From assembly GCA_013180625.2 (NCBI GenBank), contig SNVD02003385.1, forward strand, positions 62,001 through 126,000: DNA of 64,000 bases. Direction: 5' to 3'. Below the pieces are notes generated by a model. The model ran no database searches. It saw only the letters and a list, made by a program, of their open reading frames with translations, and was not told where the DNA came from. Each line of letters opens with the position of its first letter. Positions within the stretch are counted from its first letter, which is position 1. Shown in pieces: positions 37,046 through 48,255 of this stretch. The position numbers and the translations under genes were made by a program. The stretch comes from Boswellia sacra. Taxonomy: Eukaryota; Streptophyta; Magnoliopsida; Sapindales; Burseraceae.

Positions 37046-38182
37046 ATGGATCCATCCAAGACAACTGCTGGCTCTTGGACTGATAAAATCAAGATCACTG
37101 ATTCGAGTACCCGATGCAAATTGAGTCCGGTTACTCCTAAGAAACCGGGTACAATCCTTGAGATTCCAGATGAGATTGTCGACGAGAATTTAGCCGAATG
37201 GCGTAGATGTCTTGTTGGCTTCTTTCCGGGATATGTGATGCCCTTCCATGCTGCACGTTCGATGGCGATGCGTGCATGGAAATCTAGTGGTCTTGAGGAC
37301 GTCCGTTCCACGGATAAGGGATTTCTCATCTTCCGTTTTAGAACTGAGGATGAGGTACATGCAATCATTGCTCGCGGTCCTTGGATGTTTGGAGGTAAAT
37401 GCATTTACCTGCAGCAATGGCATCCGCATCTGGATTTCAATCTTACAGCATTCCGGACACTATCAGTTTGGATCCGTTTGTATGGCCTGCCGTTTCCTTA
37501 AGGGACAGCCAAAGGCCTTAGCATTATCTCCAGCATGGTTGGAGAACCTCAATCTTGTGATAAGGCGACTTCTGATCTATCTAGATTGGAGTATGCGAGG
37601 GTTTGTGTTCTTATTGATGCAAGACGCCCTCGAGTTAAGAACTTTGAGTTCAGGTGCAAACTCTCTCCAGAGCCCATTGAAATTCAAGTTGAATATGAGT
37701 GGACTCCAAAACATTGCCCCAAATGTTGCCAGTTTGGTCATCGTTGTCCAGAACCGGTAAAGACTTCAAGTCCAGATAAGAATGAGGCTAGCACCTCTGA
37801 TAGTGCCCATTTGAGAAAAGAAAAGGATGTGACCAAGGTCACTGATTGCACCAAAATAGTTACTATTCCAGAAATTTATGCAGTGCAAGTTGAGCCTCCG
37901 AAGGCTACTACAATTCCGAGTGCAGAGTTAGTTTCAGATTCTGATTCTCCATCTCCTTTTGCGACTGACGAGGGTAGACTTTTGGGCACTATCAAGTGTT
38001 CTACAAATCGTGAGGCATCTATTTCCTTAGGGCGGATATCTCCTGAGTCTTCTCCCACTTGTTTTGAGCCTTTGAATGGGCTTAGTGAGGATGATCAATC
38101 TGATAAGATTGACCATACTCATTCGGACACCCCAGCTACCCCGGTAAAGAAGGGTAAGAAGAAAAAAAAAAAGAAGGGTTAA
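37046..38182 (+). pseudogene. LINE ORF1-type protein, copy A (DUF4283 plus zinc knuckle), broken
   Basis: Begins MDPSKTTAGSW; a DUF4283-type domain covers roughly residues 40-190 (FRTEDEVHAIIARGPWMFGG, VWIRLYGLPFP), then a Cys/His knuckle (CPKCCQFGHRCPEP), a Ser/Thr/Pro-rich tail and a Lys-rich end (KKGKKKKKKKG). A TAA at 37499-37501 cuts it after GLPFP; beyond the stop the frame resumes to 38182. Copy C is intact over the same region. Plant L1 ORF1 proteins are nucleic-acid-binding chaperone-like factors (family knowledge). Confidence 0.85.
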
Positions 38183-38424
38183 AGCTCTTGTATTTTTATG
38201 TTTTAGACTGTTTGTGATCATTTCTCTTCTATGTTGTTAAGGCCGTTTGTGGCCTTTTTTACTTTGTTTTAGGCTGCTTGTGACCTTCATTTTCTATCTT
38301 TTTGTTGGATTGTATGTTTGGACTTTACGTCCCTTTGTAATTCTTGGGGTATGCCCCTCGGATTTTTGTACATTATAACTTTTTTGGATTTATATTACTA
38401 AGTAACTTTTCCAAAAAAAAAAAA

Positions 38425-38440
38425 GTATAATCATCAGGCA
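38425..38440. repeat. Target-site duplication, right (GTATAATCATCAGGCA)
   Basis: Matches 36109-36124 exactly and follows the poly(A) tail. Confidence 0.95.
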
Positions 38441-38515
38441 ATGAGTCTATTTTAATTTGAAGTATTTTATTAGTTAATTTGCAAAGTAAGGTAAGGAAAA
38501 TAAGTTGATTCGCAG

Positions 38516-38700
38516 AATGAAGATGGTGGATGGGGATTGCACATTGAAGGCCACAGCATCATGTTTTGTACAGCTCTTAGCTACATTTGCATGCGCATAC
38601 TTGGAGAAGGACCTGATGGTGGTCGAGAAAATGCTTGTGCAAGAGCAACAAAGTCGATTCTTGACAGTGGTGGTGTATCACTTACTCCTTGGCTTTTGGT
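38516..38700 (+). pseudogene. OSC copy 2: exon 4
   Basis: Encodes [20 protein letters not shown] and on through [14 protein letters not shown], a QW-type repeat region and the first half of OSC domain 2. It is preceded by a CGCAG acceptor at 38511-38515. The 3' end (expected WILDHGGVT-IPSWGK) is degenerate from about 38660. Confidence 0.88.
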
Positions 38701-38769
38701 ATCACCGTTACCTAAATTGCATCGTGATTAGTTTTGGCGAAATTGACAATTAGAAGTTGACATGCAGAG

Positions 38770-39525
38770 TCAGAGGCGGAGCCAGGAATTATATATTGGA
38801 GGGGCCAGAATCTAATACAACGTTTTAAATTTACAAATTGATATTTAATTTTAATTTAAATTTTGTGAAATAAATAGATTTATATTAAATATGAATCTAT
38901 AAATTTTTTATCAAATTAATTCATGCATAAAATTTAAAATTTCCGAAGCTCAATATATGAGAAGTGAAATTATGTTTCTTTGATTTGATGCATTATAATG
39001 TTGATTTCTTGTATTTATGAAATTTTAACATAAAATAATATAGAAGTTTTATATATTTGGGAGAGCAAGTCACTCAAAGAGAGACATATATTATAAATAG
39101 AAAATTGAGTTTAATATTTTGGAAGTGAATATATATTGGAGAGATAGGAAGGCAAAATTTACATTTTAAGGGTGATTCTAAAATGTAAAAATTGATTATA
39201 CAATCTTAAAACCCAGTAAAAATCTATAATTATAACTTTAGTTATAAAATTTTATTTTAAAATCTCTTTAAAGAAAATTTAATTAGAATTTGAAAATACA
39301 AATCTATTATCATATGTACTGTATGTAAAAAATAAAAATAAAAACAAATTTATATCAAATTAATCCTAAAACCTAATGTGTAAACTTTTGGGGCTATTAA
39401 ATTTTGTGGTGGCCAATTCAACTAATCATGGTTTTCTGCCGTGCAGATTGACTCTTTCTAAAGGAGCAACATACAGGCTTGGGTGGCCAAGGCCATCTGA
39501 GGCTTGTATGTAGCTCCGACCTTGC
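38770..39525. mobile_element. Small non-autonomous element in an OSC copy 2 intron
   Basis: Left part reads CAGAGGCGGAGCCAGG and GGAGGGGCCAGAA; the right end in reverse reads CAAGGTCGGAGCTACA, so the two ends are imperfect inverted repeats. The GGCGGAGCCAGG start is common among plant miniature elements. No target-site duplication was resolved and no coding sequence is present. Confidence 0.4.
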
Positions 39526-39791
39526 AAATAAACACACTAAAACAATAATTAATATTTCATAAAGTTTTAATATTAGAATCTTTGATAAATAACCGCACAT
39601 TAAATTAATAATTAGGTTAAAAATTCTTTATATTAAATAATTCAATAATTAATTTGAAATTTAAAGAAAAAATCTGCAGTTGTGGGTAAATCCGTGATTG
39701 GTTGCTCTGATCTGCAGTTGTAATTTGACTTTTATTACACTACCTCCAATATGACCTTCCATCTGATTATTATTGTTTTTAAATCAAATAA

Positions 39792-39792
<1 letters not shown>

Positions 39793-39828
<36 letters not shown>
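39793..39828. repeat. (CT)n microsatellite
   Basis: About 17 uninterrupted CT units in an intron of OSC copy 2. Confidence 0.95.
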
Positions 39829-39830
<2 letters not shown>

Positions 39831-39967
39831 TGTAAATGTATCTACTATATATAAAACATTAGCCGTTGAATGAGTTTTAAAACCATCAAACATTTCATTG
39901 AATACTACACGCATATATATAATTTTGGTTTTACTTTATAACTTTTTCTTACTCCTTCCTTTGTAGC

Positions 39968-40875
39968 TGTTGGTGTCAAAGTCTACTACATATACATTTG
40001 TCATACACATGATGAGTTTTGATCAACTTGTGATAAAACAAGAATTTTATTTTTATTCCTATTTTAATGCTTCTAGAATTCTATTTTAGGAAGTATTTGA
40101 TTTGTAATAAATATCTCTTTAGATTAGGATATAATATCTTGTATCCTAATTAGAATAGGAGAATATTTATTTGTCCTTCCTTTTGGAATTTGTTTATAAC
40201 ACTTCCTATTTTATTTCTCCTAATCCTAATATGATTTTAATTAGAATTTTTACAGGATTTCCTAGGGGATTCGGTCAGACCTCTCACTATATATTTACAA
40301 GACAATTCAGGCGGCTGCTTAATGTGAAGATTAAGAGATTTGCGGGTTAGCTGAATTAAGTCTGTTTTGTGAGAGAGTCTATGTCTTGACATTCCAACAA
40401 TCAAGAAAGCTTCAACGCAAAAGGAATGTCTTCTTTGATTTGATTCTTTGAGTCTTTTAATTCATGTATGAGTGGTAGAAATCGTACATGTGTTGTTGTT
40501 TCAGTCTGTGTGAGTTAGTAGACATTTGGAATAACTTATGGGTTGAGTGTTTATGTAATTATGCGTCAGACGTTGGGTGTTATGTCTAACTTAAAAGTGT
40601 TCTGTTAAGTTATCTGCGACAGAGAGTGGACAGTATTACTAGTGTTTACAATCTTTGCGAAGATTTTGTTTGTCAAAGATTAGGTCTGTGTGTGAGAGTG
40701 TCAACACTGTAAAAGGTCCTAAAGATTGTACAAACAAGAACATAGTGAATTGTAGCTCTAAAAGCTGTCCGTGGACGTAGGTTTTATAACCGAACCACAT
40801 AAAAATCCTCCTGTGTCGATTTACATTACAGTTGACTGTTATATCTTTTATAACTGCATACCTCCAGAACTCTCA
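39968..40875 (+). repeat. 5' LTR of the copia element
   Basis: Starts TGTTGGTG, ends CTCTCA; followed two bases later by the primer-binding site. Confidence 0.93.
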
Positions 40876-40877
40876 AT

Positions 40878-40889
40878 TGGTATCAGAGC
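40878..40889 (+). other. Primer-binding site, initiator tRNA-Met
   Basis: TGGTATCAGAGC, complementary to the 3' end of plant initiator tRNA-Met. Confidence 0.93.
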
Positions 40890-40938
40890 GGGTTCACTGA
40901 TAGACGAGTGAAGAAAACGATCAAATTAATCTGGAAGG

Positions 40939-42545
40939 ATGGAGTTTATTCGCAATAGAGGATTTGGAACACAACAACCCATTCTTGATGATGGTAATTA
41001 TTCATATTGGAAGGTAAGAATGATGATGTATATCAAATCTTTTGATGACAGGGCATGGACTAGTATGCTTAAAGGATGGACACCGCCAACAAAGTTGAAT
41101 GCTTGTGGTGATTCCGAACTGAAACCTGAGGATGAATGGACTGATGAAGAATACCGACGTTCCAGCTGGAATTCCAAGGCTCTTAATGTAATCTTTGCTG
41201 CAGTAGACTTAAATAACTTCGGACAAATTTCTAGATGCAAATCGGCCAAAGAAGCATGGGACATACTTGAGGTAAAACATGAAGGTACTGCATCTGTTAA
41301 AAGATCTAAATTAATGAGGCTGAATTCTCAATTTGAAAATCTAATGATGCATGAGGATGAATCAATTTTTGATTTTTACTCAAAGATATGTCACATAACA
41401 AATTCCACATATATGCTTGGTAAAACTTTCACCGATACAGAGGTTGTTAGTAAAATAATTAGGTCTATCCCAGACAAATTTCAACCTAAAATTTCAGCCA
41501 TTGAGGAAGTTAAAAACAATGATAAGATGAGAGTTGATGAACTGATTGGCATTCTCCAAAACTTTGAAATAAATCAAAGTACTCGGAAACAAAAAGAAAA
41601 TAGCATTGCATTTAATGTGAAAGCTGAAAAATCTGATGATGAATGTAGTGATGAGCTTGATGAAACTGATTCTAAACAAATTGCTTTTCTAACAAGAAAT
41701 TATGTCAAGTTTATGAAAAGAAATTTCAGGAAAAAGAATCAAGGAAAGCCATCAAACTCAAGCGAAGAAAAATTCAGAAAGTTCAGCAAGGAGAATGACA
41801 AGAGGAAACCAAAACAACATGAAAAGAAAGGGCAAATTCAGTGTTATGAATGTTCTAGTTATGGGCATATTCAATCTGAATGTGCAAATCTCAAGAAGAA
41901 GAATAAAGGGCTGACAGCAACCTGGAGTGATGAATCAGAATCCGAGTCAGAAGATCAAGACTGCATGAGCAACCTTATTGCATTTATTGCATCTGCAGCT
42001 GACAAAAAAAGACTGTTATGTCTGACATAACAGAAAATTACAGAAACAATGTTGATCATTCGGATGAAGAAGAAGGACCAGAATACTATGAAGAGTTACA
42101 AGAGACTTACAATGCACTCTATGGTGAATGGCTGAGTTAGAAGGAAGAAATTAAAGCCTTGAGGAAGAAGATTGAGGAGCTGGAATGTGAAAAATTCTTT
42201 GCTGAAAATCAGATCACAGAACTGAAAACTGTTTTGACAGACAAAACAGCACAAATTGAGAAAATCACAACAGAACTGGTTGAAAGCAAGAGGTGTGTTG
42301 ATCAACTCAAAATTGGAGCAGCCAAACTTGATCAGGTCTTGAACCTTGGAAGAGACAACTCTAACAAACATGGATTGAGATACACAAAAGGAAATGTTGC
42401 ATCTTCATCAAAAACAATTTTTGTGAAAGCTTCAACATCAGGTAAGAATTTAGAACTTAACTTTTTAAAGTCAAGTCCTAATTTCAAGAGCAGTGAAACA
42501 TTTGTCTCTCCTCTGAGGTCTTTCAAATCCAGACCTGAAAGGTAA
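40939..42545 (+). pseudogene. Copia gag (UBN2-type) with zinc knuckle, broken
   Basis: Opens MEFIRNRGFGTQQPILDDG, then the YWKVRMMMYIKS block and a UBN2/gag-polypeptide domain to about residue 190. A CCHC knuckle (CYECSSYGHIQSEC) lies at about residues 300-315, followed by an acidic tail. The frame stops at 42028-42030. A coiled-coil-like segment continues in another frame at 42159-42545 (EELECEKFFAENQITELK), then a second CCHC-like CYFCGKKGHIRPRC-type region near 42557 that is out of frame. The protein would package the RNA and form the particle. Confidence 0.85.
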
Positions 42546-42736
42546 GGAAATTCATTACTTGTTATTTTTGTGGTAAAAAGGGACATATTAGGCCTAGATG
42601 CTTTAAATTGTTGAATCTTTTGCATAAAAGGTCAAAACAATTTAAAGTGTTACCAAAATCGCAACAGTAGTGGGTTAAGAAAGACAAAACAGTATGCCAT
42701 GTTGCCTTTACTGCACTTAATCATACATCTAATGAT

Positions 42737-44255
42737 TTGTGGTATTTTGACAGCGGTTGTTCCAGGCATATGACTGGAAATAAATTGTTTCTAACAGATT
42801 TTAAAGCATGTAGGGATAGAAATGTCACCTTTAAAGATGAAGCAACAAGTAAGATCATTGGTAAAGGCACTTTGAATGTCAAAGGTTTACCCAATTTTCA
42901 AAATGTCTTGTTGGTTGAAGGTTTGAAAGCTAATCTTATTAGTATTAGTCAGATATGTCATGATAAGTATGTTGTTATTTCACACAAAACAAATGTATGG
43001 TCTTAGATAATTTTGGTAAATGCATTCTTGAAGGTAATAGATCTTCAGATAATTGTTATTTGGTTAAGATTGAATTTCAAGCTAGGATTTCGGATTTAGA
43101 ATTGTGGCATCAAAAGTTAGGACACCTAAATTACAAAGACTTGGTTAAACTAACTAAGATAGGTGCTGTAAAAGGAGTTCCTAAACTTGATGACAAAGTT
43201 AATGGAATTTGTGGACCATGTCAAATGGGAAAACAAATTAGAAGCTCACACAAGTCAAACCCACATCTTAGTACATCCAAAATACTTGATTTGCTTCACA
43301 TGGATCTTATGGGTCCTATGCAAATTGAAAGCATTATCAATAAGAGATATATATTTGTTTGTGTGGATGATTTTTCTAGATATACTTGGGTTGATTTCAT
43401 TAAAGAAAAATCTGACACTTTTGAGGCTTTCAGAAACCTTTGTGTTAAGCTTGAAAATGAGCAAAATAGGAACATTGGAAGGATTGTGAGAATAAGAAGT
43501 GATCATGGCAAGGAGTTTGAAAATGTTAGCTATGCGGATTTTTGTAAATATCATGGAATTGACCATGAATTTTCAGCTCCTAAAACCCCTGAACAGAATG
43601 GCATTATGGAGAGGAAGAATAGAACTCTTCAAGAGATGGCAAGAGTAATGCTTAATAGCAAGAAATTGACCAAGAGGCTATGGGCCGAAACTATAAGCAC
43701 TGCTTGCTATATTTCAAATAGAGTTTTTCTTAGACCTAGCACAATTCAGACACCTTATGAAATCTTGAAAGGAAGAAAACCTAACTTGAAATATTTTCAT
43801 GTCTTTGGTTGCAGGTGTTACATCTTAAACGACAGAGAACTGTTAGGAAAATTGGATCGAAGGAGTGATGAAGGAGTCTTTGTGGGATATGCACAAAATA
43901 GCAAGGCTTTTCGAGTTTACAATCTGAGAACTGAAGCAATCATGGAATCTGCAAACGTAGTATTTGACGACCTTGATGATTATGCAAAGTACTCACATGA
44001 GGAAAGCATAACCAGCTTCACAGAAGATTTAGAAAAGTCAGATTCAGACAACAATAAAAAGGAAGATGCTGTTATGAAGGAAGAAACAGTTGCTGTTACA
44101 CCTGACGTAGCAGTAACATCTGACAACTCAGATTTGGACAAAAGTTCAATCCAGGATGATGAAGAGAGAAAAGATCCACGCACATGGATTCAGAAGGCAC
44201 ATCCAACAAGTTCTATCATTGGAACACCAAATGGCATGATGAAAACCCGGAGCAA
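42737..44255 (+). pseudogene. Copia protease and integrase region
   Basis: Protease core WYFDSGCSRHMTG (catalytic DSG) at 42737-42775. The frame breaks at 43004-43006 and resumes to the GAG-pre-integrase block LWHQKLGHLNYKDL (43110). The integrase zinc and catalytic core follow: HMDLMGPM, RSDHGKEFEN, and PEQNGIMERKNRTLQ with the D-D-E residues in place, then the GKLDRRSDEGVFVGYA motif near 43850. At about 44255 the sequence jumps directly to the end of RT, so the element cannot self-replicate. Confidence 0.88.
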
Positions 44256-44942
44256 GGGAAAGAAGTTGATGCAAGCTTATACAGAACCATTATTGGTAGC
44301 CTACTTTACCTCATAGCAAGCAGACCAGATTTGAGCTTTAGTGTAGGACTTTGTGCAAGGTTTCAAGCAAATCCCAAAGAATCACATCTTGCAGCAGCTA
44401 AGAGAATCATCAGGTATGTTTATGGAACATTTGATTATGGAATATGGTTTTCTAAAGATACAAATGATTATCTTGTAGGGTTTAGTGATGCTGATTGGGC
44501 AGGGAATACGGATGACGGAAAAAGCACTTTAGGAGGTTGTTTTTATCTTGGTACTAACTTGGTTTCATGACACAGCAAAAAGCAGAATTCTATTTCTTTG
44601 TCTACTGCTGAAGCCGAATACATAGCAGCAGGGAGTTATTGCACACAACTATTGTGGATGAAGTAAATGTTGAGTGATTATGGTATTGAACAAAAGCCTA
44701 TAACTGTGTTTTGTGATAATACTAGTGCCATAAATATTTCCAAAAATCCTGTTCAGCATTCTAGAATAAAACACATTGATATTAGATACCATTTTATAAG
44801 GGAACTAGTGGAATCTAAGGTGATACACATTGAGCACATCTCCACAGATAAACAATTGGCTGACTTGTTCACTAAGGCATTGGACATAACAAGATTTGAA
44901 AATCTAATAAAAGCCTTAGGTATCTGTCAGTTACATGATTGA
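44256..44942 (+). pseudogene. Copia RNase H region after an internal RT deletion
   Basis: Picks up at DASLYRTIIGSLLYL, the end of the copia RT/start of RNase H, then RPDLSFSVGLCARFQ, FSDADWAGNTDDGKST, a stop at 44568-44570, and SRIKHIDIRYHFIRELV...QLADLFTKAL. The typical RT motifs upstream (including YVDD) are missing. Confidence 0.85.
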
Positions 44943-46447
44943 ACACAGTATTCTGTTATGTTACTCATATCTGTAGTATCATAATTTTCCTTCTAAATTA
45001 GCATGTTTCTGAGTTGAGATACAAACTGTATGAATAATTAAATACTGGTTAGTAATGAAAATACAGAGAGGGCTACCAGTATATGATGTGTGAAAGCCAT
45101 CCATTGAGAGTAACTTCATTGTATCTAGGAAATATAGTGAGGTCACCCACTCAAATGGAAAAGAGCTACCTCTATACATGTGTGAAAGCTACTGTATTAT
45201 TTAGCAAATTCATATTGAGACCAACTTTTGTGTGTGTAAGAAGCATGCTCAAGTTGATCACTTAATTGGATTAAATGATGAAATCATTAAAAGAAAATAA
45301 AACAGCTCTTGAATATGCTTTCTTAGAACGATTCATATGATGTTCAGATATTGTTGTTATGTTATTTTTAATTGTGTTCTATTACGTTTTTCATAACATA
45401 TAATGCTCTTTGTGATCATCCAAAATTTGATTTTCTTGTGTGTCCATGTGTCAAAAATGCCATGTCAGCATTATTGAATTAAAGGGGAGAAGTTTCAGTG
45501 GCAGGAATCCTAATTCTATTAGAATTCCTTGTTTAAATTGGAATCAAATTTGAATTTTTGTCCATTAAAGTCAGTTATGAAACGATTTTGGAAGTAGATT
45601 TGACATTATTTTTTGTTAAAAACAAAATTGTTTTGACATTTGGCCTAGTATATTACGAGCCGGTTTTAGGCTTCTTTTGTTCATTCCATACTCCCACAAC
45701 AATGTCTTCCCTGTCTCATCTTGAAAACTTACAGGGAGATTTGAAGAATTATAGCTGAAGTCACTGCCACTTCTTCTGATACAGCTGAAGATCAACCTGC
45801 TCCTGCAACTTCTGCGCAGCCAACTCCAACCACAACAGGGAAAAGATATAAAACACAGGCTGGCAGACTTAGGAAGCGCACTGGTAGTTCCTCTTCCCCA
45901 CCAGTTCACAAGTCTCCAAGACTTCGTTAAGGGCTTTTGGCACTTGTGCTGAAATCAAGGGGGAGATCAAGGAGTTTCTAATTTTCTAATCTTTTTGTTA
46001 TGTCTGATATTACCGTGGTTACTTACTTCTATTTTGTTGATTATTTCTCAAAGGATGTAAGTAAGTAGTAAGGGGGAGTAAGAAGAACTTCTTATTTTTG
46101 CTTTATGTGTGCATTCGAGATGTCTTGATTTGATGAATGTTTTGCTTGGATGTTTTTGCTCTGATCATGATCTGATTGCATTGATTGATATAATTACTTT
46201 GATCATGAATTGATTAATGTGTGTTGCTTGATCAGTTTGACAAAGTCATTTTGATTGCAGGATATACTTATTCTGACAGTGTTCTGTTATGAGTTTTGTA
46301 ACAACTCAGTGGTTAATTCTTTACATATGATAATTTCTGTTTGCTATTTTATGATAGCTTATTGTTATGATTGACTTATCATGTGTGATATTCTTTGATC
46401 AGAAACAGTTTTGTGTTTTCATCACAAGTTGCCAAAAAGGGGGAGAT
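44943..46447 (+). other. Post-pol 3' region of the copia element with repeated polypurine motifs and a degenerate extra ORF
   Basis: About 1.5 kb between pol and the 3' LTR. GGGGAGA-type purine motifs recur near 45483 (AAAGGGGAGAAG), 45957 (AAGGGGGAGATC), 46069 (AAGGGGGAGTAAG) and 46436 (AAAAAGGGGGAGATT). A Pro/Ser/Thr-rich frame near 45780-45930 ends SSPPVHKSPRLR-stop, resembling the variable extra ORF of Sireviruses. Confidence 0.65.
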
Positions 46448-47357
46448 TGTTGGTGTCAAAGTCTACTACATATGCATGTGTCATGCACATGATGAGTTTT
46501 GATCAACTTGTGATAAAACAAGAATATTATTTTTATTCCTATTTTAATGTTTCTAGAATTATATTTTAGGAAGTATTTGATTTGGAATAAATATCTCTTT
46601 AGATTATGATATAATATCTTGTATCCTAATTAGAATAGGAGAATATTTATTTGTCCTAATTCCTTTTGGAATTTGTTTATAACACTTCCTATTTTATTTC
46701 TCCTAATCCTAATATGATTTTAATTAGAATTTTTACAGGATTTCCTAGAGGATTCGGTCAGACCTCTCACTATATATTTACAAGACAATTCAGGCGGCTG
46801 TTTAATGTGAAGATTAAGAGATTTGCGGGTTAGCTGAATTAAGTGTGTTTTGTGAGAGAGTCTATGTCTTGACATTCCAACAATCAAGAAAGCTTTAACA
46901 TAAAAGGATTGTCTTCTTTGATTTGATTCTTTGAGTCTTTTAATTCATGTATGAGTAGTAAAAATCGTACATGTGTTGTTGTTTCAGTCTGTGTGAGTTA
47001 GTAGACACTTGGAATAACTTGCAGGTTGAGTGTTTATGTAATTCTACGTCAGACGTCGGGTGTTATGTCTAACTTAACAGTGTTCTGTTAAGTTATCTGC
47101 AACAGAGAGTGGGTAGTGTCACTAGTGTTTACAATCTTTGCGAAGATTTTGTTTGTCAAAGATTAGATCTCTGTGTGAGAGTGTCAGCACTGTAAAAGGT
47201 CCTAAAGATTGTACAAACAAGAACATAGTGAATTGCAGCTTTGAAGCTGTCCGTGGACGTAGGTTTTATAACCGAACCACGTAAAAATCCTCCTGTGTCG
47301 ATTTATATTACAGTTGATTGTTATATCTTTTATAACTGCATAACTCCAGAACTCTCA
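46448..47357 (+). repeat. 3' LTR of the copia element
   Basis: 910 bp, homologous to 39968-40875 with a small indel near 46655. Confidence 0.93.
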
Positions 47358-47362
47358 GTAGA

Positions 47363-47650
47363 TACTTGGTGTGTTTGACTGCTCTGGAACCAACCCAATG
47401 CCTCCAGAATTTTGGATCCTTCCTTCATTTCTTCCCATGCACCGAGGTTTATTAATTTTTTAATTAATATCCTATCTTTAATTACTAGACATGAGTAAAT
47501 ACTGAATCTTCTATACTTTTCCCAAACAAATATATTTATACAGCTAAAATGTGGTCTTATTGTCGCTTGGTGTACGTGCCAATGTCATCTTTTTATGCCA
47601 AGAGGTTTGTTGGCCCAGTCACTCCTCTCTTTCTATAATTGAGTTAAAAG
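47363..47650 (+). pseudogene. OSC copy 2: exon 5 and start of exon 6
   Basis: Exon 5 starts immediately after the copia duplication ([20 protein letters not shown], to 47446) without the frameshift seen in copy 1. Exon 6 (from about 47543) reads [15 protein letters not shown], so the residue that tends to separate beta-amyrin synthase (MWCYCR) from lupeol synthase (MLCYCR) is Trp. A CAA-to-TAA change (PLFL-stop-L, near 47636) breaks it just before the Gypsy insertion. Confidence 0.88.
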
Positions 47651-47655
47651 CTTTA
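47651..47655. repeat. Target-site duplication, left (CTTTA)
   Basis: Identical to 52738-52742, flanking the Gypsy element within OSC exon 6. Confidence 0.92.
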
Positions 47656-47995
47656 TGATAGGACTCCTAGCAAGCAAGTAAAGAACGCCAGAAATATTGA
47701 AAGAAATTATCCTCTGAATAAGAAGATTGAGTTCCAATTTTACTCAAGGAAAAATTACAGAAAAAAGGTTCCCAGTTTCGAGTACTGGTAGAGTCCCTCA
47801 ATGACTCCTCCCCCTCTCTCCTCTCTGTCCTCACTTTTTATAATCATCTATCCGTAACCAAATCTAACAAACTTCAGAACCTTCTATCCAGCTCAGCCTA
47901 CCCTTGCACTTTATTCACTACTCCCAACCCCAACTTATTGCTCTGTACCCTTTTTGTTTTTATGTACATAAGTCCAATGAATTGGAGGCCTATCA
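47656..47995 (-). repeat. 3' LTR of the Gypsy element
   Basis: 340 bp, TGATAGGACTCC...GGAGGCCTATCA. Confidence 0.93.
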
Positions 47996-48054
47996 GTACC
48001 GCCCGCCAACAGCTTCACCTTGTCCTCAAGGTAAAATTCAGGGAACTGCTAGTT

Positions 48055-48190
48055 GATCAATTCAGATGATTCCCAGGAGGACTCAAAATCTGGCAAGTCA
48101 CGCCATTTAATCAGCACCTCTGGGCCCGTAATATTGTTGCCACTGCTTGGACGAATAGCTAGCACTTGTTCAAGTTCAATGGCCCATTCC
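48055..48190 (-). pseudogene. Chromodomain remnant of the Gypsy integrase
   Basis: The minus-strand frame reads VLIKWRDLPDFESSWESSEL, the conserved W-W core of retroelement chromodomains, at the C-terminus of integrase. A stop follows (LIN-stop-QFPEF). Chromodomains steer integration to histone-marked chromatin (family knowledge). Confidence 0.8.
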
Positions 48191-48255
48191 AAGTCTTCCT
48201 AAAGGATTGAAGGGAGCTGCTGGGTTGGAGTATTGTTGCCTACTGCCTTGCGAAG

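Larger units (their letters stand above)
36125..38424 (+). mobile_element. ORF1-only LINE-like retroposon, copy A (2.3 kb)
   Basis: Complete insertion: 16 bp target-site duplication, 5' UTR of about 0.9 kb, an ORF1-type gene (from 37046), about 240 bp of 3' UTR and a poly(A) tail (38413-38424). No reverse transcriptase, endonuclease or RNase H lies between ORF1 and the 3' UTR, so it must have been mobilised in trans by an autonomous LINE. Copies B (54418-56660) and C (61266-62686) share the same layout and 3' end. Confidence 0.88.
39968..47357 (+). mobile_element. Ty1/copia retrotransposon, Sirevirus-like, 7.4 kb
   Basis: LTRs of 908 bp (39968-40875) and 910 bp (46448-47357), both TGTTGGTGTC...AACTCTCA, differing by roughly 4-5% by eye. 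The target-site duplication is GTAGC/GTAGA (39963-39967, 47358-47362), one mismatch. A tRNA-iMet primer-binding site (TGGTATCAGAGC) follows the 5' LTR and the polypurine tract AAAAAGGGGGAGAT precedes the 3' LTR. Order is gag, protease, integrase, RNase H, hence Copia. The unusually long 3' region after pol and the repeated polypurine motifs point to the SIRE/Sirevirus clade (inference). Most of the reverse transcriptase is deleted. Confidence 0.9.

Noticed and set aside
37039..37404. 121-codon minus-strand ORF, repeated at 61304-61669
   Set aside because: Antisense shadow of ORF1 in copies A and C; its repetition reflects the repeat family, not a conserved gene.
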